Assembly (NCBI GenBank): GCA_035493555.1
Contig: DATJIC010000049.1
Span: 1-11,033, forward strand
Length of the DNA stretch: 11,033 nt
Direction of reading: 5' to 3'
From: CAMLKC01 sp035493555
Lineage (GTDB): Bacteria > Patescibacteriota > Saccharimonadia > Saccharimonadales > Saccharimonadaceae
The notes beneath the pieces were generated by a model. The model worked only from the letters and a program-made list of their open reading frames with translations. It did no database searches and had not been told where the DNA came from. Positions within the stretch are counted from its first letter, which is position 1; each line of letters starts with the position of its first letter. Below are positions 5,503 to 11,033 of the stretch, piece by piece. The translations under genes were made by a program, and so were the position numbers.

Positions 5503-6180
5503 ATGAACGTCTCCGGAATTCCCGGCTACCACGACCCCCTGGGGTTGTTCTGGTACGCCTCCTGGCTGGCCGGGCACGGACTCTTCGTGAGTCTGCTGTT
5601 CTGCCTGCTGCTGGCACCGGTCGCCATGATCGTGATTGCCCCGCTGTTCGAGTCGCGGCTCCTGCCCCTGGGCAAGAACCAGTTCGGCTCGTTCTTCCCG
5701 GGCAGTCTCTACCTGGCGATCGCCACGGCGATCCTCCTGGTGCTCGCGGGCGACCTGCCGCACGATGCCCACTGGTACAACTCGTTCTGGTGGAACTTCC
5801 TGTTGCAGCTCGGCGCCGTCATCGCCGCTGTGGGTCTGACCTACGGCGCCTACCGCACCAAAATCTACCCGCGCCGCGCACTCCGCTCGCCGACGAAGGT
5901 GTTCAACAACCTGTTGTACGCCTTCTACGGGTACCTGACGGTGGCCGTGTTCACCGCGGTGCTGTTCGGTTCCGAGTGGAGCGTCTGGTTCGGGATCAAG
6001 CAGACGGTCGCCTGGTACTTCCTGTTCCTGTGGCTGCGCCGCATCATCCGCGATGCCCGGCTGCCCAAGACCGACCCCGAGGCGTACCAGCGCAAGCTGG
6101 CCCACGCCCACGTGGCCGACTGGCAGCCCCTGTGGGTGAGCCTCGGCACAAGCGCCAAGGACCGCCCTTCCGCGTCGTGA
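5503..6180 (+). CDS. Unrecognised multi-pass membrane protein (cassette 2)
   Basis: I do not recognise this 225-residue protein. About five hydrophobic segments are visible (roughly residues 26-48, 66-85, 97-117, 133-155 and 162-182), with a Trp/Tyr-rich periphery and basic connectors such as YRTKIYPRRALR (117-128) and LRRIIRDAR (178-186). The C-terminal 40 residues are hydrophilic and probably cytoplasmic under the positive-inside rule. The short segments with many aromatics and the DLPHDAHWYNSFWWNF stretch (84-99) between membrane segments might help recognise relatives. The codon use is strikingly GC-rich: 42 of the first 48 codons end in G or C. The stop is TGA. It is a single-gene transcription unit with its own promoter, leader hairpin, Shine-Dalgarno and terminator. 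A transport or envelope role is possible but cannot be supported. Confidence 0.8.
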   Translation: MNVSGIPGYHDPLGLFWYASWLAGHGLFVSLLFCLLLAPVAMIVIAPLFESRLLPLGKNQFGSFFPGSLYLAIATAILLVLAGDLPHDAHWYNSFWWNFLLQLGAVIAAVGLTYGAYRTKIYPRRALRSPTKVFNNLLYAFYGYLTVAVFTAVLFGSEWSVWFGIKQTVAWYFLFLWLRRIIRDARLPKTDPEAYQRKLAHAHVADWQPLWVSLGTSAKDRPSAS

Positions 6181-6201
6181 CCCCCGAAGCAAGGTGAGGA
6201 T

Positions 6202-6256
6202 GCCGCCCAAGTACCGCTCTGCCCCCTACGGCAGCTGCGGGAACGGGCGGCGTTTT
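6202..6256 (+). terminator. Composite hairpin terminator of cassette 2
   Basis: Three nested helices are stacked: GCCGCCC (6202-6208) with GGGCGGC (6245-6251), CCGC (6214-6217) with GCGG (6237-6240), and CTGCC (6219-6223) with GGCAG (6230-6234), separated by small internal loops. The sequence GTTTT follows (6252-6256). The total is 16 paired positions. The structure starts 21 nt after the stop codon and ends 20 nt before the -35 of cassette 3, so it should insulate the two cassettes. The T-run is short. Confidence 0.8.
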
Positions 6257-6276
6257 CATAGCTACATATAGCATGT

Positions 6277-6305
6277 GTGACAAATACGGGCGAATGATGT
6301 AAAAT
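6277..6305 (+). promoter_or_regulatory. Sigma70-type promoter of cassette 3
   Basis: GTGACA (6277-6282, one mismatch to TTGACA), a 17-nt spacer and TAAAAT (6300-6305, one mismatch to TATAAT). Transcription would begin near 6312, about 32 nt before the ATG at 6344. Confidence 0.78.
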
Positions 6306-6331
6306 ACGCTACTGGAAACATTCCCGATAAC

Positions 6332-6338
6332 GAGGAGG
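6332..6338 (+). promoter_or_regulatory. Strong Shine-Dalgarno of cassette 3 gene
   Basis: GAGGAGG lies 5 nt before the ATG at 6344, close to the ideal anti-16S match and spacing. It fixes the start. Confidence 0.88.
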
Positions 6339-6343
6339 GCATA

Positions 6344-7135
6344 ATGCCCGACACACCGGTACCTGTTCCGTCAACCTTCGACCGCACCACGCTCCGGCGT
6401 GAGGTGAACGCGAGGGTCCAGCGGTTCCTCAGCGAGGTGTCAACCGCGCTTCCGCCTGGTGGCGAGGTGGTGGAAGGGGCGTTCCGTACGGTATACACGG
6501 CGATCGCTGGCCTTGCCGGCCAGCCTGGTGTCCTGTATTCCATCAACGCCAACAACCGCCGCATCCAGATCGGCGAAGCCGCGGCCGTGTGCTTCCTGGG
6601 TTCGCAGCAGGTCATCCTCCTGCGGATCTACTACCGCACCGGTCAGGACGCCTGGCAGAAGTACGAGTACGCCTACTGCGAGCAGAAGCGCGGTCTCGGC
6701 ACGATCAGGACCTGGACCAACGCCCGTGCGTTCTACCGCGAGCTGAACGCTCAGCAGTCCGCCGAAGCGCCGCCGATCGAGATCGACATGGCGCTGGTGC
6801 GGTCTTCCGCCGAGGCGACGCTGAAGCGGATCCAGGCTCGTTCGCACGGCTTCCGGCCGAAGGGCGCGAAGCTCACGGGTGCGGAGGTCGAGGTTCAGAT
6901 CAAGAGCCTCAACTCGACGTTCATGCTCGGTGTCGACGATGCACGAGTAGCCCCGGTGGGTTCCTACCGGGCGGTCTGCTTCATCTCGGAGGCGACCGGG
7001 CTGAACCTGCGCGTCTTCCGGTACGACAGTGGCGGCTGGCTGTACGCCACCTACGTGCTCGACGCCCACTACAAGAAGACCAACGCGCAGCACCGCGGCA
7101 AGCGCGGCGGTCAGGTGGAGTACACCTGGCGGTGA
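6344..7135 (+). CDS. Unrecognised protein with an internally duplicated domain (cassette 3)
   Basis: This 263-residue protein has no signal peptide or membrane segment that I can see, so it is probably cytoplasmic. I do not recognise the family. It appears to contain two copies of one domain. Residues 62-109 align with 191-237 at a constant offset of 129 until a one-residue gap near the conserved Trp. Shared positions include G77/G206, the AVCF tetrad (81-84/210-213), L92-x-R94/L221-x-R223 region residues, W104/W232 and Y109/Y237. The C-terminal end is basic (KTNAQHRGKRGG, 245-256), which might bind nucleic acid, but this is only a suggestion. Codon use is GC-rich and the stop is TGA. The gene is a single-gene unit with a promoter, an excellent Shine-Dalgarno and a strong terminator, directly after cassette 2 and before pyrH. 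Confidence 0.8.
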   Translation: MPDTPVPVPSTFDRTTLRREVNARVQRFLSEVSTALPPGGEVVEGAFRTVYTAIAGLAGQPGVLYSINANNRRIQIGEAAAVCFLGSQQVILLRIYYRTGQDAWQKYEYAYCEQKRGLGTIRTWTNARAFYRELNAQQSAEAPPIEIDMALVRSSAEATLKRIQARSHGFRPKGAKLTGAEVEVQIKSLNSTFMLGVDDARVAPVGSYRAVCFISEATGLNLRVFRYDSGGWLYATYVLDAHYKKTNAQHRGKRGGQVEYTWR

Positions 7136-7190
7136 CGCACGGCTTCTCGTGTACCTCTGTTCGGTAAGTGACCCATAAGGTCGCGAACCG

Positions 7191-7253
7191 GGAAAGTTCC
7201 CAAGCCTCCTCCGCCAGATGCGATCCATCAGGCGGAGGAGGCACTTTCCGTTT
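7191..7253 (+). terminator. Long bipartite hairpin terminator of cassette 3
   Basis: GCCTCCTCCGCC (7204-7215) pairs perfectly over 12 bp with GGCGGAGGAGGC (7231-7242). Inside the loop, GATG (7217-7220) can pair with CATC (7226-7229). Outside, GGAAAGT (7191-7197) pairs with ACTTTCC (7243-7249), leaving a bulge of 6 nt on the 5' arm. GTTT and, a little later, ATTTTATTTG follow. It stops transcription before the pyrH promoter. The T-run is modest but the stem is very stable. Confidence 0.82.
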
Positions 7254-7277
7254 ATGGGGATTTTATTTGATATACGA

Positions 7278-7283
7278 TATACT
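7278..7283 (+). promoter_or_regulatory. -10 box of pyrH, near-leaderless
   Basis: TATACT is followed by 7 nt (GAAAATC) and the pyrH ATG at 7291, so the predicted transcript start is at 7290-7291. No TGn element, clear -35 or Shine-Dalgarno is seen. Confidence 0.6.
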
Positions 7284-7290
7284 GAAAATC

Positions 7291-7992
7291 ATGTATAAAC
7301 GAGTTCTGCTTAAATTGTCTGGTGAACAGATGCAAGGTAAATTTGATGGCGGGTTTGACGCCGAACGTGCGGCCTGGATTGCCGACGAGGTGAAAAAAAT
7401 AAAAGACAGCCAAGTGGTTATTATGATCGGCGGCGGTAATTATGCACGCGGCGCCCAGCTTGCCGGCGGCGGCGTGGAACGTGTAACGGCCGATAATATC
7501 GGGATGATGGCAACAATGATGAACGCGTTGGCACTTGCCGACGTTTTTAATAGCCGCGGTGTGCCGACCCGTGCACTGAGCAATATTTGCGCCGACCAGA
7601 TTATCGACCAGTTTACTCACCGCCGGGCTATTTCCCACCTCGAAAAAGGCCGGATCGTGATTGTTGCCGGCGGTATTGGTCGCCCCTATCTTACAACCGA
7701 TACGGGTGCGGTTAACCTGGCGCTTGAGCTTGAGTGCGACGCCATTTTAAAGGCAACAAAGGTAGACGGCGTGTACGACAGCGACCCGCACGAAAACCCC
7801 TCGGCTAAAAAGTTTGAGCACCTTACACTTCTTGAAGCGGTGGAGCAATCCGAGGTCCGCGTCATGGACAAGGCGGCCATTGCACTTGCCTACGACCACC
7901 AGCAACCGATCGTTGTGTTTGAACTGTTAAAAGAAAATAACATCATGCGTGCGGTTGCCGGCGAGGCCATTGGCACCACAATTTCGGCATAA
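7291..7992 (+). CDS. pyrH: UMP kinase
   Basis: This 233-residue bacterial hexameric-type UMP kinase (amino acid kinase fold) converts UMP to UDP in pyrimidine synthesis. Visible signatures are YKRVLLKLSGE (2-12), the Gly loop MIGGGNYARG (45-54), D68-NIGMMATMMNALAL, AGGIGRPYLTTDTGA (126-140) and KATKVDGVYDSDP (154-166), with MDKAAI near the C-terminus. The ATG at 7291 gives the standard N-terminus and lies 7 nt after a -10 box. An earlier in-frame ATG at 7168 would force translation through the terminator hairpin and is rejected. pyrH is not followed by frr here as in many bacteria, but by an alpha/beta hydrolase after 18 nt. Confidence 0.96.
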   Translation: MYKRVLLKLSGEQMQGKFDGGFDAERAAWIADEVKKIKDSQVVIMIGGGNYARGAQLAGGGVERVTADNIGMMATMMNALALADVFNSRGVPTRALSNICADQIIDQFTHRRAISHLEKGRIVIVAGGIGRPYLTTDTGAVNLALELECDAILKATKVDGVYDSDPHENPSAKKFEHLTLLEAVEQSEVRVMDKAAIALAYDHQQPIVVFELLKENNIMRAVAGEAIGTTISA

Positions 7993-7995
7993 GCC

Positions 7996-8004
7996 TGATA
8001 CTAT
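7996..8004 (+). promoter_or_regulatory. Possible extended -10 of the second hydrolase, leaderless
   Basis: TGA-TACTAT followed by 6 nt and ATG puts +1 on the A of the start codon, the same geometry as the hydrolase at 5374. An overlapping GATACT (7997-8002) is an alternative hexamer. The match to TATAAT is weaker than at the other sites. Confidence 0.5.
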
Positions 8005-8010
8005 AAAGGT

Positions 8011-8838
8011 ATGAATTACGGAGCGTGGACCAGGCAGCACCTTACCCAGGTGACAATCAAAAACGATAATCGTTTGGTAAGTCTGTGGTGCAGCGATCCC
8101 AGCGACAAGCCGCTCCTGTTGTTGGTGCACGGTATCAGCGGCGACCATATTGGTCTTGTTCCGCTTGCCGTAGAGCTTGCCAAAACGTACCGCATTGTCA
8201 TGTTGGATCTGCCCGGCCACGGCAGCAGTGAACAGATTCCAATTCCAAATGCGAAAACCCTGCAATCCTGGTTTGATACGGTAATCGCACTGATCGAAAA
8301 AAATGTTGGTCCCGTTGCGGCTGTGTGTGCCCATTCGTTTGGCTGTTCGGCGGTTATCAGCCATACGACGCTGACGAAAAAGAAAGTCATTTTGCTTAAC
8401 CCCGTTCCGAACCCAAGTGGAATGTACGCCACCTATTCGCGGATGATTATGGATTCGGCCCACTTTTGGGCGCATATTTATAACTGGCCGCCATTTATAC
8501 TTTTGCGCGGCATGACACTGGCCAAAGTTCGCCAGCGCGAGGCGCTCCGGCGTGTCCGCTGGGCGGGGTTGCACTCCCGGCCGTCGTTTGAGCAGATCGT
8601 CTTTCAGGCAGGGTTAGTGGATATGATTTTAGACGGCTCGGCCTACCAGCACGCCTCTGATGGCAAGGTGGCGCTTGTGGTGTGCGGCATGTACGACACT
8701 ACTGCCCGCCAGCGCGACACCCTGGATATGGAGAAGGTATTTGGATCAACAAGAGCAGTATTCTTAAAGGGCGGGCATCTCCTGCCTATTGAATCTCCGG
8801 AACGGGTTGCGCATCTCGTCCGAGATTGTCTGATATAA
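8011..8838 (+). CDS. Alpha/beta hydrolase (second copy type)
   Basis: This 275-residue alpha/beta-hydrolase-fold protein shows the oxyanion stretch LLLLVHGISGDH (35-46), LDLPGHGSS (65-73), the nucleophile elbow CAHSFGC (106-112, S109; the first Gly of GxSxG is Ala), the acid residue in VCGMYDTTA (D229) and the catalytic His in KGGHLLPIESPE (H256). The substrate is unknown. It lies between pyrH (18 nt upstream) and the LafB-like glycosyltransferase (9 nt downstream), so co-transcription is likely, and a lipid-related role is conceivable from the neighbours only. It is not a close copy of the hydrolase at 4613-5374: the cap regions differ and only the fold motifs are shared. Confidence 0.85.
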   Translation: MNYGAWTRQHLTQVTIKNDNRLVSLWCSDPSDKPLLLLVHGISGDHIGLVPLAVELAKTYRIVMLDLPGHGSSEQIPIPNAKTLQSWFDTVIALIEKNVGPVAAVCAHSFGCSAVISHTTLTKKKVILLNPVPNPSGMYATYSRMIMDSAHFWAHIYNWPPFILLRGMTLAKVRQREALRRVRWAGLHSRPSFEQIVFQAGLVDMILDGSAYQHASDGKVALVVCGMYDTTARQRDTLDMEKVFGSTRAVFLKGGHLLPIESPERVAHLVRDCLI

Positions 8839-8839
8839 T
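8831..8839 (+). promoter_or_regulatory. Extended -10 containing the hydrolase stop codon
   Basis: TGA-TATAAT ends 8 nt before the ATG at 8848, predicting a leader of about 2 nt. The TAA stop of the hydrolase (8836-8838) lies inside the TATAAT hexamer. There is no -35 match at 17-bp spacing. A short AGG before the ATG could serve as a weak ribosome site on read-through transcripts. Confidence 0.65.
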
Positions 8840-8847
8840 ATAGGCAA

Positions 8848-9867
8848 ATGAAGAAAATTCGAATTAATATGGTTTCGGAGAGCGATGTCTCTGTCCAGGG
8901 TCATGGCGTTCATACGGCATACGACGAAATGGCAAGTGCACTTGAAAAACGTGATGATGTTGAACTGGTGCGCGGTAAATTTGGCGAACAAGTAGACGTG
9001 GATGTTATTCACCTCCATACAATCGGCAACCGTACATGGCGTAAACTGGGTCAAAAAGGCCCTAAAAAAGTTGTGTCGGCACATATTGTTCCGGCATCGC
9101 TGGTGGGGTCTATAGCCCTGGCCGGGTACTGGCTGCCACTCGCCAAGCGCTATATGCGCTGGTATTACAACAAGGCCGACAAAGTACTGGCCGTTTCTGA
9201 AACGGTAGCCGGTACGTTGCACACAGAGCTTGGTGTCCCTAAAGAAAAAATCGAAACGTTTTACAATACTATCGATATGAGCCGGTATGTGTTTAGCGAA
9301 AAGCAAAAAACCGCAGCGCGTAAAAAACTGGGTGTTAAAAAAGACGAATTTGTTGTGCTGGGGATCGGCCAGGTGCAGCCGCGCAAGCGTCTTGATATTT
9401 TTGTAAAAATGGCCAAAGAGCTGCCGGACGTAACATTTATTTGGGTTGGTGGTATCCCCTTTAAGCAGCTGGGCGCCGATTACAAGGCAATGCAAAAGCT
9501 CATGAACAGCGCACCTAAAAACCTTCGGCTACCGGGCATTGTTCCGCACAATGAGGTGAGCAGCTATTTGGCGGCAGCAGATGTATTTTGCCTGCCTGCC
9601 GAACAGGAAAACCATCCTATGTGCGTTTTGGAAGCGGCTGGTGCCAGCCTCCCTATCGTGCTGCGCGATATTCCCGAATACGATGATACGTTCGCCCACG
9701 ACGCCATACGTTGTAAAGATGACGAATTTTCGGCGGCGATTAAAAAACTGCACGCTAACAGCGGCGAATATAAGAAATGGCAAAAAAATGCCGGCCGTAT
9801 CGCCAAGCGGTTTGACAGCAATGCGGCGGCCGAGCGGCTCGTCAAATTGTATAAGCAGCTGGTATAA
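8848..9867 (+). CDS. GT4 glycosyltransferase, LafB/CpoA-like (glycosyl-glucosyl-diacylglycerol synthase)
   Basis: This 339-residue GT-B fold glycosyltransferase of family 4 resembles Gram-positive LafB/CpoA, which adds a second sugar to monoglucosyl-diacylglycerol. The resemblance includes the start KKIRINMVSESDVSVQGHGV (2-21), the short IHLHTIGN segment (54-61), LGIGQVQPRKRLDIF (171-185) with the donor-phosphate Arg/Lys, FIWVGGIPF (197-205), G230-IVPHNEVSSYLAAADVF and the EX7E motif E254-NHPMCVLE262. The order of a LafB-like gene followed by a LafA-like gene is also found in streptococci, from memory. The product is likely membrane-associated and makes a diglycosyl lipid; the sugars are not predictable. 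The stop codon lies inside the -10 of the next gene. Confidence 0.8.
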   Translation: MKKIRINMVSESDVSVQGHGVHTAYDEMASALEKRDDVELVRGKFGEQVDVDVIHLHTIGNRTWRKLGQKGPKKVVSAHIVPASLVGSIALAGYWLPLAKRYMRWYYNKADKVLAVSETVAGTLHTELGVPKEKIETFYNTIDMSRYVFSEKQKTAARKKLGVKKDEFVVLGIGQVQPRKRLDIFVKMAKELPDVTFIWVGGIPFKQLGADYKAMQKLMNSAPKNLRLPGIVPHNEVSSYLAAADVFCLPAEQENHPMCVLEAAGASLPIVLRDIPEYDDTFAHDAIRCKDDEFSAAIKKLHANSGEYKKWQKNAGRIAKRFDSNAAAERLVKLYKQLV

Positions 9868-9868
9868 T
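9860..9868 (+). promoter_or_regulatory. Extended -10 containing the LafB-like stop codon
   Basis: TGG-TATAAT, then 10 nt, then the ATG at 9879, which predicts a leader of about 4 nt. The TAA stop of the upstream glycosyltransferase (9865-9867) is within the hexamer. AGGG (9869-9872) about 6 nt before the ATG could be a ribosome site for read-through mRNA. Confidence 0.65.
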
Positions 9869-9878
9869 AGGGCAAGTT

Positions 9879-11033
9879 ATGCGTATCGGCCTTTTTACCG
9901 ACACTTACCGCCCGTCTATTAACGGAATCGTATTTGTCGTCGAATCACTAAAAAAACACCTTGAGTCACAGGGCCACGAGGTGTATATTTTTTGCCCCGG
10001 CAGCTCTATCCGCCCCGGTCGTCACGCCGAAGCGTTTGACGAAGACGAACATGTTATCCGGTTCCCGAGCGTCAAAGGGGCGTTTTACGACGATTACGAC
10101 CTGAGCCTGTTTTTTCCGCCCCGGGTTCTCTCGCGCATCAAAGAGCTCGACCTCGATGTCATTCATTTTTTCACTCCTGGCCAGGTAGGCATGATGGGGG
10201 TGTACGCGGCACATAAATGTAAGACGCCGCTGGTTGCCCAGCACTGTACCGACCTCCGCGAGTATGTCGAGCATTACCGCGATGGCCTGCTGCTTCCGGG
10301 GTTGCTGGCGCTTATCGCGCTTCTTCCCTTTGCTATTAAGGTTAACGGCAAGGATGTTCGCGAGATCGTAAAGATGTACCTGCCCCGCCGCGAGCGCGTG
10401 CAATGGAACATTGATATCGTTGAGCGTATCCTTACTATTATTTACAGTAAATGTGATGCCGTTATTGCGCTTAGCCGCAAAAGTAAAACGCAGCTGGAAA
10501 GCTGGCAAAACGAAGAAAACTACCGCTACGAGGTGACAATGCTGCCTAACGGTGTGGACCGCATCAAGCCTGCCACCGAAGCCCAGCTAAAGGCTTTTCG
10601 GGAGACGTACGGTATCGACGAGAAAGACGAAGTGTTCGGATTTGTTGGTCGGCTTGGTTCTGAAAAAAACCTTGCCATGCTGATTCCGGCGTTTGAAAAA
10701 GTCGTTGAAGCCCGTCCGCGGGCACGCCTGCTGTTCGTTGGCGACTTTGAGTTCCGGGAAACGCTGGAGCGTCTTGCCGGCGAATCGAGCCAGCCGGACC
10801 GCATTACATTTACTGGTTCGCTTCCGCGCGAGAGCCTGGGTGTAGCGTACGGCACAATGAAAGTATTTGTATTCCCGTCGCTCACCGATACCCAAGGGTG
10901 GGTACTCCACGAGGCGGCACTTGCCGGTCTGCCTATCGTTTTGATCGATAAGGAAGTATCCGAAGTGGTCGTTGACGGCGAGAGCGGCCTGTATGCTGAA
11001 AATACGTCCGAAAGCGTCGCCGCCGCAGTAACC
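9879..11033 (+). CDS. GT4 glycosyltransferase, LafA/alMGS-like (diacylglycerol glucosyltransferase), 3' end cut off
   Basis: An open frame of 385 codons runs from the ATG at 9879 to the right edge without a stop. The start MRIGLFTDTYRPSINGIVFV and SQGHEVYIFCPG (30-41) is the classic N-terminus of 1,2-diacylglycerol 3-glucosyltransferases (LafA, Acholeplasma alMGS). Further motifs are HFFTPGQVG (96-104), LPNGVD (222-227), FGFVGRLGSEKNLAMLIPAF (253-272), LLFVGDF (284-290) and the donor-site stretch T336-DTQGWVLHEA. The first Glu of EX7E is Asp (D337 to E345). A segment of about 30 residues around 136-160, rich in Leu and Ile, may be a membrane-contact helix, as expected for enzymes acting on lipid acceptors. 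With the LafB-like gene just upstream, this suggests a two-step glycolipid pathway. Confidence 0.82.
   Translation, partial: MRIGLFTDTYRPSINGIVFVVESLKKHLESQGHEVYIFCPGSSIRPGRHAEAFDEDEHVIRFPSVKGAFYDDYDLSLFFPPRVLSRIKELDLDVIHFFTPGQVGMMGVYAAHKCKTPLVAQHCTDLREYVEHYRDGLLLPGLLALIALLPFAIKVNGKDVREIVKMYLPRRERVQWNIDIVERILTIIYSKCDAVIALSRKSKTQLESWQNEENYRYEVTMLPNGVDRIKPATEAQLKAFRETYGIDEKDEVFGFVGRLGSEKNLAMLIPAFEKVVEARPRARLLFVGDFEFRETLERLAGESSQPDRITFTGSLPRESLGVAYGTMKVFVFPSLTDTQGWVLHEAALAGLPIVLIDKEVSEVVVDGESGLYAENTSESVAAAVT

Noticed and set aside
6258..6276. Imperfect inverted repeat around GCTA-CATA-TAGC before the cassette 3 promoter, as a possible operator.
   Set aside because: The arms are only 4 bp and AT-rich, within what chance gives.
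7136..7190. Small hairpins CACG/CGTG (7138-7151) and GACC/GGTC (7170-7182) downstream of the cassette 3 gene, considered as a small RNA or attC-like site.
   Set aside because: Stems of 4 bp with no promoter of their own and no integron core sites.
5479..7228. Long antisense and shifted frames across the GC-rich plus-strand cassettes (5479-6210 minus, 5790-6197 plus, 6440-7228 minus, 6589-7167 plus).
   Set aside because: Same GC-driven shadow effect; no ribosome sites, no promoters, and the translations are Arg/Gly/Pro-rich without domains.
7168..7290. An upstream in-frame ATG at 7168 that would lengthen PyrH by 41 residues.
   Set aside because: The extension would be translated through the terminator hairpin at 7191-7249 and lacks similarity to the family; the ATG at 7291 gives the standard N-terminus and has a -10 box at leaderless distance.
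4613..8838. The two alpha/beta hydrolases as a gene duplication flanking the cassettes.
   Set aside because: They share only fold motifs; the cap regions and flanking residues differ, so no recent duplication is supported.

Overview
The window looks like a chromosomal piece of a small-genome bacterium of the Patescibacteria/CPR, most likely Saccharibacteria (TM7)-like. This is inferred from gene content and style, not proven. The reasons are: densely packed core genes of moderate GC; the standard code, with TAA, TAG and TGA all used as stops, so TGA is not sense here as it is in Gracilibacteria/Absconditabacteria; a LafB/LafA-like lipid glycosyltransferase pair; and many genes whose -10 box sits 6-11 nt before the ATG, which implies leaderless transcripts.

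Layout. Positions 1-3331 (minus strand) hold a tight six-gene cluster read right to left: xthA (exonuclease III), a MazG-like nucleotide pyrophosphohydrolase, a guanylate-kinase-like P-loop protein, an MTH1-like 8-oxo-dGTPase, a degenerate NnrD-like protein and the start of another NUDIX protein that runs off the left edge. Together they read as a nucleotide/metabolite damage-control operon. smpB (3374-3853, minus) lies just upstream. An alpha/beta hydrolase (4613-5374, minus) and, in the opposite direction, pyrH (7291-7992), a second alpha/beta hydrolase, and LafB-like and LafA-like GT4 glycosyltransferases (to the right edge) make up the rest of the core genes.

Inserted between these core genes are three stand-alone cassettes of clearly different composition: a CDP-alcohol phosphatidyltransferase (3951-4535, minus), an unrecognised multi-pass membrane protein (5503-6180, plus) and an unrecognised protein with an internal duplication (6344-7135, plus). 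In a hand count over the first 48 codons, the membrane-protein gene has 42 G/C third positions against 23 for pyrH. Each cassette has its own near-consensus sigma70-type promoter with 17-bp spacing, a 5' leader of roughly 30-65 nt (two with good Shine-Dalgarno sites), one ORF and a strong hairpin terminator. The surrounding genes mostly have leaderless-type promoters. Removing the cassettes would leave intact core-gene spacing and promoters. No integrase, transposase or attC-like site was seen, so how they got there is open. This is the most interesting part of the window.

Functionally, the right side and cassette 1 point to envelope lipid synthesis (glyco-diacylglycerol and a CDP-alcohol-derived phospholipid). 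The left side points to protection of nucleotide pools and DNA from damage. No tRNA, rRNA, CRISPR array or insertion sequence was found, and no gene-free stretch exceeds 300 bases.
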